A stretch of 64,000 nt of DNA from Argentina anserina. Its lineage: Eukaryota > Streptophyta > Magnoliopsida > Rosales > Rosaceae. A program made the position numbers and the translations under genes. A model generated the notes under the pieces. It was not told the origin of the DNA. It saw only the letters and a program-made list of their open reading frames with translations, and ran no database searches. Shown piece after piece: positions 1 through 11,419 of this stretch. Position 1 is the first letter of the stretch; every line of letters begins with the position of its first letter. The stretch spans positions 4,960,001 through 5,024,000 of the forward strand of contig NC_065877.1 of assembly GCF_933775445.1 (NCBI RefSeq). Direction: 5' to 3'.

Positions 1-162
1 TCAGTTATATTGTTTCTCTTATGGTTGTACATCGGGAAATTCTTTAGTTTCTCTTCTTCTTTTTTTATGGGTCTTTAGTTTCTCTTATGCTTCTTTTGGA
101 CATGTTTGTATTGAAGCAAATTTCTTTACTGAATCACGGTAGTAGTGGTAGTATAATTAAAA

Positions 163-509
163 AGATCTTTACATACATGAAGGAACTTATGAAGTTCTTG
201 ATAAAGTTGGATCCATATTGTAAAGTAAATAATGGATTTGGCTCACTTTAATTTGCTTGCACACAACTATATGCTTGCATTGGTCTACCTAGAGGTAGTC
301 GTCAATAGCTCCATATATTCTTAATAAATTTACTAAATCGTATAAGTGGCTGTTCAATTTGAAGAAATCTTTAATTACCTGAAGAAACTTATGAAATTCT
401 TAATTAATTTTGATCCATATTGTAAAGCAAACAAGGATTAGGCTCACTTCTCTACTTTGCTTGGACGCAACTATATGCTAATTGGTCTTAGTCTCTTAGA
501 GGTAGTCGT
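163..509. repeat. Direct duplication of a ~140-bp AT-rich segment
   Basis: Two diverged copies in direct orientation lie at about 163-302 and 365-509, offset by about 202 bp. They share stretches such as GGATCCATATTGTAAAG in the first and TGATCCATATTGTAAAG in the second, and both end in GAGGTAGTCGT. No coding potential or terminal signature is visible. It looks like a local tandem duplication of non-coding DNA. Confidence 0.75.
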
Positions 510-1291
510 GCATAATTGCCCTGGTAAGTGTTGTCTTCTACCCCGTGCACGGAATGTGTTGCATAAATTGGTCCACGTCGTCGTAGTACGTCCTAACAAC
601 AAGCCATGCAGCAAGACAAAGTAATTAAACAAAACTGAGAACAGTATGTCAAAACGATAGCAACAAAACACCAAAAGCATGAAAAATGAAGATGAATAAA
701 ACAAAAACAGAACTATTCACTCCTGCCAAGCCATCTGACCCTAAGCCAGAAGAAGGTTACAGTACCCCTGGTAGTCACTGATGGAGTCGCGCACACGTGC
801 ATTTCAAAATGGTCGGCATTGCTGCAATAATTGAAATATTATTCTAGATTTCTAGAGTCATCGCCCTACAAATTTTGCCTTGCTTGCCTGCCCTGCGGCC
901 CCTGCCAACCCTAAGACTAAAATGAATAGAGGGAATAGAGTGAGAATGGCGACGGGTCGTCGAGGACAGAGCTAGGGGAAAGGCCCCAGAATCTCCGGGT
1001 ACTTGTTTCTGTGCTGCTGCATCTCTACGTAATCACTCCGATAGATTTGTCCTAGTCTGTGTTCTTAATTTGACTATCTATTCCAATGACTAAAATTTCG
1101 GCAATTAAGTAATTTGATAAAAAAAATATATAAAAATTTGAAAATTTTGAATGAAATTTTGAGAAATATTTTGATCAATTATCAATTATATGTCATAAGA
1201 AATTATTATATAACTATTAATTTATGGTGAGTTATAGTAATTTGAGATGAAATAATCATCGAGCATTATTAAACATACGTATATATATGTA
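510..1291. other. Intergenic, nothing recognised
   Basis: Mixed-composition sequence with a moderately GC-rich stretch around 720-1010. Short open frames exist but none has a recognisable domain, and I see no RNA gene or repeat structure. Confidence 0.5.
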
Positions 1292-1702
1292 CAAGGCTTT
1301 TCACATAAGGAGGTCTTTATCTTAGCTTAAGGTACGGATTTTCATTTTTGACCAACTTTCCGATGTAGTTTTCACATCTCCACCGTCCAATATCTAGGTT
1401 ATAACGTATAGATCATCTCCACAAAATTTCAGCCGATTTCATGATCGTTAAGGTATCGAACTAATCAAAACCAATGGACGTATTGAATTTGTCAAACCTG
1501 AACCGTTCATATTTTGAGTGGAAAATTGAAGTTATGAGTACCTTAACGGTTATGGAATCGGCTGAAATTTTGTGGAGATGATCTATACGTTATTACCTAG
1601 ATCTTTGACGGTGGAGATGTGAAAACTCAATCGAAAAGTTGGTCAAAAATGAAAATCCGTACCTTAAGCTAAGATAAGGATCTCCTTACCTGAAAATCCC
1701 CG
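1292..1702. mobile_element. Foldback MITE with ~165-bp terminal inverted repeats
   Basis: The left arm (1292 to about 1460) and right arm (about 1535-1702) are near-perfect reverse complements; for example both hold TTAGCTTAAGGTACGGATTT, in opposite orientations. A short unpaired loop separates them. The element is flanked by TATATATGTA at 1282-1291 and 1703-1712. That is a 10-bp direct repeat compatible with a Mutator-type target duplication, but it lies in an AT-rich tract and so is weak evidence of class. There is no coding sequence. Confidence 0.8.
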
Positions 1703-1712
1703 TATATATGTA

Positions 1713-3046
1713 TATATACCCAAATAGAAGATAGGTCATCACGTCTTATTTACATATGATATATTTTAAATTACATGAGTGGTTTAGAATCACATAAATG
1801 ATCTATGAGATACAAAATTTTCAGTATCTTCATGTACTTGAGTAAAAACTTGAGTATATTGTGAAGAATAATTATTAAATAATAATGTCCCTTTATACTT
1901 TTGCATATACTGACTTATATGCCAATCATAGGGGTTGTGAGTGATTGACTGTGGGTTGTGGTATTAGTAGTTTCCATTCGGATCAAGCATTTCTCGACTT
2001 TTACCATAACCATAGCTTTGTGAAGATTGTGCATCAGATTGTGTTCATATGTTTTCACTTAATTACATCTCATTAGAGAATATGGTAGATAAGGCATGTA
2101 GAATTTCTCTCATAAGAGTAAGGTCTATCATTGCTTCCTCTTATACCAAAATGGTTCGATTCCCCTCAACAATTAGTTCAGTTTTATTTCAATTTTAGGT
2201 GAATGTTCAGACATGGATATATAATAAAAAGAGCCATATATAACAATAAGTTTGTATAGTAGAGTTGACTATAACTTTGTGCTTACAAAATGATGGATCA
2301 GATGTTCAATTATCCTAACCAATGATTTTTTTATTTGAAGTTTACCTGACACATGACGATATTATGAAAATATCGGGAAATTTCAAAAATTTCCATCGAA
2401 AAATAATTAATATGTAACAGATATATCCATATACTGAAAAATAAAAACTTTCGCGAAAATATCGAGAAAATTATAGATATTTTAGTCCGTGATCTATTCC
2501 TTGCGGTTCGCCGACCCAACAACCAAGCTAACCTGCCAATAATGATATATCTAATCTCAAACCTCCTCCTCTCACTCGCATCATTTTTACCATGATTCCC
2601 CAATCAATATATATCCGCCCAATCCCATAGATAACGGCTTCTGGGGTTGGCTCAAGATTGCCATGGTCATTAAGTTTTTATCGTATATGTTACTGGCCAG
2701 GCCTAGCTATTACATATTGAGGAAGACCTAGGATAAACATTACTGACCTCTATTAATTTTCCCGTTTGTTTTTGATCGGATAAGATCATCAAACTATGTC
2801 AGTAAAATAACAAGATTAATTGACGACTATACTCGTTTCTATCACCTATTTGTTAGCGGTAGTAAGACACACCTCCATAATCCATACCATTATTTTATTA
2901 GAGAAAAATGCACTCAAATTATGTTGGTTGAATCAATTTTCAATCCAGATTAATATATTTCATCTACATTAGTCTTTAGTTATCGAATATTTTGATGGTA
3001 TGTTGTACTACGTATAACAAGTTTTGACTTTTGCTCGATATATTAT
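1713..3046. other. Intergenic; faint ATATCGGG/ATATCGAG-containing stretch
   Basis: No gene is recognised. Around 2355-2480 the motif family ATATCGGG/ATATCGAG recurs. It resembles the ATATCGG-rich ends of the element at 61063-62386, so this may be a decayed terminus of a related element. I could not define boundaries. Confidence 0.35.
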
Positions 3047-3626
3047 TGTTGAGAATATATATTCTACATTGGGAATTAAAACCTAGTGTGTGGGTTTATG
3101 AGAGTTTAGATCACTTCATCTATTTCCAATTAGTTTTGAATGTGATCCATATATCACATTATCAGAGCGAGTTACTCATGTCCATGTATGAAGCCCAAAT
3201 GTCTACATAAATTTCACATCACCAAAAATGTTGTTCACGTGTATGATTTGAAAATTTGCTACATATGCAGGAGCGTGTTGAGAATATGCATCTCATATTA
3301 GAAATTTAGACTTAACATATGGGTTTATAAGAGTTTATGTCACTCTGTCCATTACTAATTGGTTTTAGATGTGAATCTCATATCACTTTATCATGATATC
3401 AGAGCGGATTACTCATATCCACGTGTGAAGCCCAAATGACCACACGGGCTCCACGCCACCCTAAATATTGTTCACATATGTGACTTAAAATTTGTTACAC
3501 CTGCGGTGGAGTGTTGAGAATATGCATCCCACATTGGGAATTGAGACATAATATGTGGGTTTATAAGAGTTTAGGCTAAACCTATTGTTAATTGGTTTTG
3601 AATGTGAATCTCATATCACTTTATCA
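3047..3626. mobile_element. TRIM-type retroelement with three LTRs in tandem
   Basis: Three direct copies of a ~118-bp LTR, each starting TGTTGAGAATAT and ending in ATCA, lie at 3047-3164, 3276-3393 and 3512-3626. They separate two ~112-118-bp internal segments. After LTR2 comes TGATATCAGAGCGG, close to the plant primer-binding site TGGTATCAGAGC that pairs with initiator methionine tRNA. Each internal segment ends in a purine-containing tract before the next LTR. The whole unit is flanked by the 5-bp duplication ATTAT (3042-3046 and 3627-3631). It has no coding capacity, as is typical of terminal-repeat retrotransposons in miniature. The LTR-internal-LTR-internal-LTR layout is the known result of recombination between LTRs. 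Confidence 0.88.
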
Positions 3627-3966
3627 ATTATTGACATGAATATGGCTATCTATAAATAAAATCTCACACAAAATAGATGTTGTGAAACACATTATTGACA
3701 ACTAAATTTCTCATTTTAAAATAAACTTAAAATCTAAATTGTTCACATAGGTACGGATGTTCCAATGATGATCGACTTTCCATATTCTGACTGAAATAAT
3801 CAAAACACATTCAATTGGAATATAACAAAACTATGTGGGGGACTAACAAATGCATGCACACACTTCACTCAAATTTTTTTTTAAAGGAAGTTACGTATAT
3901 TACATGTTTAATCATTAGATGTCTTTTGTTCTTCAACGCTAGGAAATGAATATATATATATATATA
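3627..3966. other. Intergenic, nothing recognised
   Basis: AT-rich spacer ending in a short TA microsatellite (about 3950-3967), which is the insertion context of the next element. No gene or structure seen. Confidence 0.5.
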
Positions 3967-4366
3967 TAGTCTCTATTCATAGTGAAGCTTTACTATGAAA
4001 TTACAGAGTGAAGTTCAAATTTTAGCACACTTTTTCGGTCAAATGTTTTCACCTTAAGCGATTCAATATTTAGGTATGTTATTCAAGATCATCTCTACAA
4101 AATTTCATTTAATTCGGATAACGTTAAAGTATTGAAATTAGATTAAATCAGTGAATGAATTAAAACTGTTTAACGTGAACCGTTCGTGTAAATCTCAATT
4201 TTAAAAGCTCAAACCATTGTCAAATTAGATGATACTTTGTAGAGATGATCTTTAATAGCATACCTAAATATTGAATCACTTATAGTGAAAATATTTAACC
4301 GAAAAGTGTGCCAAAATTGGAACTTTACTATGTAATTTCATAGTGAATCTTTACTCTGGATAGATA
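3967..4366. mobile_element. Foldback MITE inserted in a TA microsatellite
   Basis: The left end (about 3967-4050) and right end (about 4280-4366) are reverse complements; for example ACTATGAAATTACA on the left pairs with TGTAATTTCATAGT on the right, and both arms reach the AGTGTGCYAAAATT segment. The arms extend inward to an ATCTCTACAAA/TTTGTAGAGATGAT pairing. Runs of TA flank both sides, so the exact target duplication cannot be read. No coding sequence. A short remnant of the same terminus recurs at 5776-5809. Confidence 0.75.
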
Positions 4367-5479
4367 ATATATATATATATATATATATTATGGCAAAAAC
4401 AAACAAATTATTAAATGAAAAAAGGAAATAAACTAATTAGGGGACTTCAAAACAAAACCCCTTAGAAAGAAAATAACAAGGGAATGCTGAATAATAATCA
4501 TCAGTGACTAAATCAAAGACCAAGACGCACAACCAGAGTTCTGAGTGCGGGCAAGGTAAGGGTCTGGTGAATCTTTTTTAGCTTTAAACTCTTTCTTTTT
4601 TTAGACTTCGGTAAAGATTGGAGAAGATTTTCCTCTTCCTGAGCTGAACCCTCATCAAACCAAGAACTCAAAAACTCAATCTTTCAATTTGGACACCAAG
4701 AGGTTCCTGTATCATGGGCATCGATCATGTTTCTTTGTTCCTAATCTGGTTAGTGTGCAGTTGCGAATAAGAAAATATTTGTGGTAGCTAAATTTTAATT
4801 AGCTAGTCAAATCGCCCATGGAATAGGTTTCAATAAATATACCCATATCTCTCCGGGTACGTTGTTGTGCAATAATAATATCATCATCTCTCATTATCAC
4901 CATCGCAGAGCCAGTGTGTTTTGTTGACTTAACAGAAACGGTTAAAACTACCACAATATTTTTCGATCTGCTTGTTCTAACACTCATCTCTTCAGCCTAT
5001 TACGAAGTACCTTAGCTTAGATATAGCTATTTTCTTTTTTCTTTTTAAGGGAGCTATAGATTTACTTACGTGTTAGATCCAATTCAACCATGTTAGGTCT
5101 AACCTAGCTAATATGTAGACCGATTGTCTGTCATATAAATTCAATTAGTAGTGTTAAGTCAAGATGGATGAGAATTGGCCTAGCTAAGGTAGCTAGTGTT
5201 GACATGACTTGTTCATTATGTATCCATTGATCCATTCTGATGTCCTCTTGTGCCAATGTTTAATATCCGAAACTAATGTGGAGATACGCTATGAAAAACA
5301 TACTGAATTTGAGAATTTGATAATATCAACTAACATAATATATAACTAGAATAAATGGATTGTTTGAACCAACGATCTAAGAAGAATGATGTGTCATTGT
5401 ACTTCGAAGCCTCACTACTAGTTAATCATTTGATTAATCTAAACAAATCTCACATTACTTAAGAAATGAAAATGTTTTA
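4367..5479. other. Intergenic, nothing recognised
   Basis: AT-rich sequence with a TA microsatellite at 4367-4390 and a somewhat GC-richer stretch at 4500-4990. Open frames here are short and carry no recognisable domain. Confidence 0.45.
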
Positions 5480-5745
5480 GTATCATAAAATGACGTCAGA
5501 TTCGATGCCGCAATTCCATGTGACATGCCACATCACATTGTCATGTCAGCAATTACAAATAATCACAAAATGTCATTTTTAAATGAAAACACAATCATAT
5601 CATTGTTAATCCAACGCTCTAGATTATTATAAAAAATCGTAGTTCTTTTTTATATCATATTTTAATATAATAAAAATATGATATATACAAAATATGCTTG
5701 AAAACATATAGATATATGTGTGTATGTGTGTATCTGTGCGAGCGG

Positions 5746-5779
<34 letters not shown>

Positions 5780-6493
5780 ATTTCATAGGTTCACTTTGGA
5801 TATAGACTATATATATATATGTATATAAATATATATGTGTGTGTGTGTGTATGAGGTGTCTATATGATAATTGTATTAATTAATTATAGTAATTAATTAA
5901 ACATAAAAGTAAATTAATTAAATAAGAAAGTCATAAATCTTGGTATATTTGTCACTAGAAAGAAAACCATCGATGTAAAATATGGTATTAATTAAGATAT
6001 GTATACTCTAGGAAAAACAATATTTGTTACATTACATATGAGCTTAAATCGATTATACCATAACAAAAGAATATTCACTTTTAGAAAAAAAAAACTAAAA
6101 GAATCATACTAAAATTTTTCATCTAAATATAAATGTTGTAGTTACCTTATATCGTCTGAAATTTTAAAATAAATATTATATATATTTATTTTGAAAATAT
6201 ATTTTGTGCATATATATATATACATTTCGCGCGTGCACACATATTTCAAGCATATTTTTCGTAAATTTAAATTTTTTAAATTATATTTTAGAAGCATTAT
6301 TGTGATGAAAAAAAATGATAAAAAGAATAAAAATAATTTTTTTATAATAATTTATAACTATTAGATTAATAAGAATATGATTGTCTTTTTATTTAAAATC
6401 ACATTTTTATATAATTTTAATTGTTGATGTGGTAATATGACGTGACATACCACGTAGGATTGCGGTGCCGAATTTGAAATCATATTATGGCTC
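5480..6493. mobile_element. ~1-kb foldback transposon, non-coding
   Basis: The first ~130 bp (5480-5615) and last ~135 bp (6360-6493) are reverse complements at about 70-75 percent by eye. Both carry the CAATYMYRYGTG and ACAATCATAT(C/T) segments at matching distances from their ends. A second inner pair, AAAATATGCTTGAAA at about 5688 and its complement at about 6243, shows that the palindrome continues inward. The loop holds TA and TG microsatellites and a small MITE remnant. I could not define a target duplication, so the superfamily is open (Mutator-like or hAT are both possible). Confidence 0.65.
5776..5809. repeat. Terminal remnant of the 3967-4366 MITE family
   Basis: The stretch GTAATTTCATAGGTTCACTT followed by TGGATATAGA between two TA microsatellites resembles the right terminus of the MITE at 3967-4366. 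It lies in the loop of the foldback element at 5480-6493. Confidence 0.5.
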
Positions 6494-6557
6494 CCTAGCA
6501 CTCCTCTTTAAGAAATTCATAATTGAGAATCCTCGTCCTCCTCTCTTGATTCATTTA

Positions 6558-7362
6558 AGGGGTATTTGGATGAGGAAATTTTAAATTTTATAGAGTTTGT
6601 AAATGATAACATCTTAAAATCCATCAATCTAAAATCCGTCAATTGCAAATTCTACTGTTTTGGATATATTTAAGTGAGATTTCAAATGCTTAATAGATTA
6701 AGAAAGTTTGATACAAATTAAAGAGATGAAAGATTAAAAGAGTAATGTTTTGGAAAGATAATTGAACAATGTAAAGGAATTTGTAAAATTACACTTATTT
6801 TGTGGGGAATTTGAACAACGAATTCCTTTTTTTTATTTTCCACATAATTATAGAATTTCCATTTTATAGTTGCCAAAAGAATGAATTGTCTTTTGGAATT
6901 ATAAAATGGGAAAAACTTGCGTACAAACTAGTATATACGTGTGCATCCAAACTCTCATTTATTTGCACACTATGGGAATATAAATTCATGATTTTAACCG
7001 TTCAAAAGTTTAGTTTATTTCTAAAGATCATTTCTGTAAAAGATCAACATAAACAAAAATCGTCTTCATAGTCGATTGCATCAAACAAATTGACGGTTGA
7101 TCATGAGACTACTAACTTTCATTTGTTTGATGCAATCGACAAAACAAACGATTTTTGTTTATGTTGATCTTTTACAAAAATGATATTTAGTAATAAACTA
7201 AACTCTTGAACGGTTAAAATCATGTATTTATATTCCCAAAGTGTGCAAATAAATGAGAGTTTGGACGCACGTGTACATACTAGTTTGTACGCGAGTTTTT
7301 CCCTTATAAAATCAACTCTTTCAATTAAATTTCATCTTTCTTTCCCTTATCCAAACACACCA
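6558..7362. mobile_element. Tourist-like (PIF/Harbinger) MITE, interrupted
   Basis: The left terminus AGGGGTATTTGGAT and the right terminus, read on the opposite strand as TGGTGTGTTTGGAT, form imperfect inverted repeats. They are flanked by TTA at 6555-6557 and 7363-7365, the 3-bp target expected for PIF/Harbinger elements. Without the insertion at 6908-7303 and one target-site copy the element would be about 400 bp, typical of a MITE. No coding sequence. Confidence 0.75.
6908..7303. mobile_element. Mutator-type MITE nested in a Tourist-like MITE
   Basis: The arms 6908 to about 7068 and about 7143-7303 are near-perfect reverse complements starting GGGAAAAACT. They are flanked by a perfect 9-bp direct repeat, TTATAAAAT, at 6899-6907 and 7304-7312. 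A 9-bp duplication plus arms of about 160 bp is the hallmark of a Mutator-like non-autonomous element. The high arm identity suggests a fairly recent insertion. Confidence 0.88.
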
Positions 7363-7439
7363 TTATGATTTAGGATAATGGATAAAATGGATAAAATGCT
7401 TAATTAAATTCCTATAAGCTAAAGTAGTGATAAAGAATT

Positions 7440-8030
7440 TGGTGTCGTAGAAGTTCGACACAAGTCGTCATCGACACGCCAGCCAGAAGAGGGGCGTTGG
7501 AATTACGTCGATGCCACAAATCGTCGGGTTCTTATCGGGATTGCAAGGAGTAGCGGCGTTTCTGAGAAGAGGAAGGGCGATGACGGTCTTTCCAAGGGCT
7601 TCGGCAAGCTTAGATGCGGGGTTGCACAGCGGCGGCGCTGCCATTGGATGCCCAGATCAAATTCGATCAGGAAGGACTGGGACGGCACGGTCTAGCTGCT
7701 TGTGTAGTTAAGCCATCAATATGGGCTTTCGTGGGGTGGTGCGGGACAAGGCTGCAACGCAGAAATATCTCGCGGGGGGGGGGGGGGGGGGATTGGAAGA
7801 CAAGGGTGCCCAGAGGGAATTTATGGGTGCCCGAAAATGAAAACGAATTTTTTTTCTTTTTTTTTTCATCTTCTGCAAATATTTTTTCGACAAAAGGAAA
7901 ATTATTAGGAAAATTGTCTTCATCTTCCGTCGATTTTTTTTCATGACAAAAGGAATTTATGTCTTCTTTTGTCGAATTATTTTCATGATAGAAGAAATTT
8001 TTTTTCATAGGGTTCTAGGCCTAACTACGT
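7440..8030. other. GC-rich fragment with an 18-G run and degenerate CT/TTTC repeats
   Basis: About 7490-7740 is clearly GC-richer than its surroundings and is open for 60-110 codons in more than one frame, but no frame gives a recognisable protein. A run of 18 G follows at 7774-7791. After it, a TTTTTTTC..GACAAAAGGAAA unit recurs loosely to about 8010. It may be a decayed retroposon or gene fragment. Confidence 0.4.
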
Positions 8031-9541
8031 GGTGATAACATGTTACAAAACAATGTAATATACATCGAATATGGAGAAGTATCATATTTATTCATTGATA
8101 ATGAGACATTATATATAGGCATTACATTGAGTATCATGTAGATACAATGATTATATATCCTTCCTTAACTAGACTAATATATACTAATTAGGACAAGATA
8201 CATCGGAAAATTACGAAGAGTAATTTTCATATAACACATTCAACTAATTAATAATTAATAAAATGACTCAAACCCTTATAAATTTACATGTTAGTTAATC
8301 CAAATTCTCAACATAAGATTTATATCTCAACAAATTTAATTGTAAAATGCATAAGACATGTCTTATAAGGTGGAGATTGTGATAAACAATCTTATTATAA
8401 ACTAGCTTTATACCTTTCTTTTTAGCAAAGCACTTAAGTTTTTTTTTTTTTTGAAATTGAACTCCATGTCCCAGAAAGACACTACACTGTTCCATGAGCT
8501 TTCTGCTCTTGTATTGGCTAAAACTGTTACTGCCACATATAAGAATGCCATTTAATACTTACACAAAAGGAAGCTTCACCCAATATTACCAGCAGTTGGT
8601 TTTTATTCCAAGCCAATCTAATCATCCCACTCTGCTAAATTTACATAAAATATAACCAAACAAATCCTCTTTGGTAGGCCGCATGGTTCCTCCTTTCACA
8701 ATTTTCCCTTTACCCAATGCTTGAAGGAAAGATTAATTTGCTTTTGAAATATTCGAAGTAACTTTTCCTTTTCAAAAATCAAACTCAAACAGTTCAACAG
8801 AGCCTGGTCTCTTGGTCTAGTCTCGAGCAAAAGCATTACAATTTGAATTCTCAGAGAACCTTAAGTACATGTTGAACCCAGAATCATGTACGGCTCACCT
8901 CCAAAGGTAGAGCTTTTCTGGAATGGGGTGGCCGAAGAACAAACTGCCAGAGAAAACCTCTGAAAATTTTGGGGATGAAAGAGTTAAAAACCTGGACTTT
9001 GTTGTCCTCAAAGTGTATCTTCTTTATCATCTGTCATTGTTCCTGGGGTCCTCCACCATCAATTCATGGGTTATAGTTGCTAAGGGTTGCTAATATCATA
9101 CACAATTTGGCTGGGTCCATGATTTACACAAACTCAGAAACACCAGAACATTTTGTTGGTTTTCTATAGGAAGAAAGAAAAGCCACAATACAAGGATAAC
9201 CACACACCCTTTAGCCTTTAGCTTTCAGAAAAATTCGTCACATATTTTCTTTCTTTTTTATGATGCAAAAACATAAAATGGACAAAACCCAATTTCCGAT
9301 TTCCAATTCACTCCAGGAAGACAAGAATCCCATCTTGTCAATGATCACATGGTCTGAAAAAGGGTTGAAAGATCCTGTGACTAGCTTAAACTGTTACTCT
9401 TTTTTTCTAACTTCAATTAAAGACTACATCTTTGGTAATTCAAGAATGCAGTACTAAACTAACAAGGTTTATTAGAAACAGAGAGACATATTAGAAAAGA
9501 TTGATGTACATTCATCCATTTTGATGCAACATAATTTAGAT
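8031..9541. other. Intergenic 3' of the OVATE gene
   Basis: No gene recognised. The 3' untranslated region of the minus-strand OVATE gene presumably occupies the right edge. The stretch 8030-8200 has an LTR-like flavour (GTGATAACATGTTA, TATATATAGGCATTACA) but no partner LTR was found in the window. Confidence 0.4.
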
Positions 9542-10738
9542 TTACTTTGACCGGATGTCAGTGAGATCAAACCAGATTTGCTTGAAGACCTTGATGATGA
9601 GCTCATGGTATTCATCTGCATTCAAAGATAGATAACATGCAAGAAGATCTTCCAAGTCCTTTGATGCCTTGATGTTGTTCTCCATGATCATCTCTATCAT
9701 TGACTCCCTGAAATCCCTTTGAGGATCAAATGAGGACTTCACAATTGCAAAGCTTTCCGAAAGACTCCTTCTTTTTGAGCTCGAATTCGACGACACACTC
9801 CGGCGTGCCACTTGTGCCTGGTTCAGTTTCCGGTTTGCGATCCTCGGAGAGTTAGCACGAAGCTTAATTCCCGGTGTGCTCGAACATACTCGTTTATCAG
9901 AACTTGCACGATGGTCTTTATTGTTCTCTGATCCATGCGAGCTTTTTCTTGACTTGATTGGCTGCTCCGCGTTATCTTTCTTCTTCTTCTTGGTCTCACT
10001 CACTATTTCACTGAAGTTTTCCGGCTTGGTTATAATCCGAGGAAGCTGAAGCTCGGAGAACGAATCAAAGTTCTTCTCAGCTGAGTCGCCCACGTCAATG
10101 ATAATGTCTTTCTCATAAGAATTCGTCATTGATATCATACCATCTGTCTCTGTAGCAAGAACACGGTCACATCGGAATTCAAGAGGCTCAGGGTGATGAA
10201 ACTCAAGCTCGGAGCTGTCAAGAGACGAAGAAGACCAGAGCTGCTCCTCCGGTGGGGAATCCGATTTTGTCCAGACGGATTCAATGGAGGCCCGCCCCCC
10301 GGCTGAAACAGAGGAGGTGGTCGACGTGGCAAGCTTCGAATCGGAGGAGGGTTTGCTTGTTGCAATTCGACTCTTCCTTGGTTTCTGTCTGGACGATTTT
10401 CTAGTCGGCTCATGAGGCAAACTGGTGTCGGCGACTTCTGTTGGGTTTATGGGGGTGTTGCAGAGTGGTCTGTTCTCACCTGTGGTGTTATTCAGCTCCC
10501 TGGTGAAGTAGTACGACTTTCTTGATTGAGGACAATGGTGGTGGTGATAGGTCACCTGCTTTGGCTTTGCTGGGCTTGTTGGCTTTGCTGAAGATGAAAA
10601 TGTGGGTGTTGGTGGTTGGTTTTTCTTCTTATGATGAGAATTGCTGCTCTGGTTCTTTCTGGGTTTGCTCATGTCTTTGAGCTTGTAAAACCAGGCATTG
10701 GGAATCATATCAGATAATCTAAACTTGTATTTACCCAT
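9542..10738 (-). CDS. OVATE family protein (OFP1/2/4-like transcriptional repressor)
   Basis: A 398-residue protein from a single open exon. The start is the ATG at 10736-10738 (MGKYKF); the frame stays open two codons further only through non-ATG codons. Near residues 5-24 it carries the conserved LSDMIPNAWFYKLKDMS segment of OFP1/OFP2/OFP4-type proteins. The middle is long, low-complexity, Ser/Lys/Pro-rich and basic, and includes LPRIITKP around 232-239. The last ~70 residues form the OVATE domain (about 328-392), with FRESMIEMI, ASKDLEDLLACYLSLN and YHELIIKVFKQIW. Family members are nuclear or cytoplasmic plant proteins that repress transcription, bind TALE homeodomain proteins, and influence fruit shape, cell elongation and secondary wall formation. 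The length is normal for the longer clade and most members lack introns. The upstream side has a GA-rich leader (about 10765-10790). Family assignment is very secure; the exact orthologue is not. Confidence 0.95.
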   Translation of the reverse strand: MGKYKFRLSDMIPNAWFYKLKDMSKPRKNQSSNSHHKKKNQPPTPTFSSSAKPTSPAKPKQVTYHHHHCPQSRKSYYFTRELNNTTGENRPLCNTPINPTEVADTSLPHEPTRKSSRQKPRKSRIATSKPSSDSKLATSTTSSVSAGGRASIESVWTKSDSPPEEQLWSSSSLDSSELEFHHPEPLEFRCDRVLATETDGMISMTNSYEKDIIIDVGDSAEKNFDSFSELQLPRIITKPENFSEIVSETKKKKKDNAEQPIKSRKSSHGSENNKDHRASSDKRVCSSTPGIKLRANSPRIANRKLNQAQVARRSVSSNSSSKRRSLSESFAIVKSSFDPQRDFRESMIEMIMENNIKASKDLEDLLACYLSLNADEYHELIIKVFKQIWFDLTDIRSK

Positions 10739-11419
10739 CACCAACCCTCAAAAACAACACCCTATTCTCTCTCTTTCAGTCCCTCGCTGGTTTTTCTGGA
10801 GAAAGATAGAGACTTTAGCAACCTACCACTCTGCTGTGGTTGAAGGAAGATGAATAAACAAAGAGAGAGGGGCTTTAAGCTTTTTGTGTGTTTTCTGGAC
10901 ATAGTAGTCAACTCACCAAAATTGGCTTCTATTCTAATGACGCTGTGGCTTTGCCCAAAACAAACTTTGGGTTCAATTATGAAGTTTTGGTCACTTGCGG
11001 AAAAGCACTGGGACTCTGGAGAGTGGGAGTAGAGGATTCTCTAATTTAAGACGCCCAGATTTTGTAGGGTGTGCTATTTAATGCGACTACAGTAGAGGCT
11101 TATCAGGGTCCAACATTTCTTAACCCAAATCCCCAACACTTTGCTCAAAGTGGCTTGCATGCAAGGCAAGGCTAGGGCAGTGGGGTCATGAACTAACTAA
11201 TTAAGGGTCCCAGCTGTGATCTTCTTGGCTTCCTCTGCTAGTTTGTTTCAGATTCTTACGCAGAAAAACGACCCACAAAGGGAAACTTGAATGTTCGAAA
11301 CCTCGAGTTGTGCCACTAAATCGATGACTCAACTCAGAGTGAGCTCTAGGTCTATGTTTCTCTAATGAGGGAAAGAGCCGGAAAGGCTTCGCAATGTTTT
11401 CAAGGAATACTTTGTCTCT
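10739..11419 (-). promoter_or_regulatory. Probable 5' leader and promoter region of the OVATE gene
   Basis: Between the OVATE start codon and the hAT insertion at 11420 lie about 680 bp without a gene. On the minus strand there is a GA-rich leader just upstream of the start. A TATA-like TTAAATAG sits near 11078-11086, which would imply a leader of about 300 nt. This is inferred from position and composition only. Confidence 0.35.

Noticed and set aside
8031..8200. LTR-like sequence (GTGATAACATGTTA, TATATATAGGCATTACA) as a Copia solo LTR
   Set aside because: No TG..CA boundaries with a 5-bp duplication and no partner LTR could be found.
10739..10744. OVATE protein start two codons upstream (10744)
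   Set aside because: Those codons are TTG and GTG; the ATG at 10736-10738 matches the conserved MGxxxFRLSDMIP start of the family.
10850..11032. 60-codon frame upstream of the OVATE gene as an upstream gene
   Set aside because: It lies on the opposite strand in the promoter/leader zone, has no domain, and its length is expected by chance.
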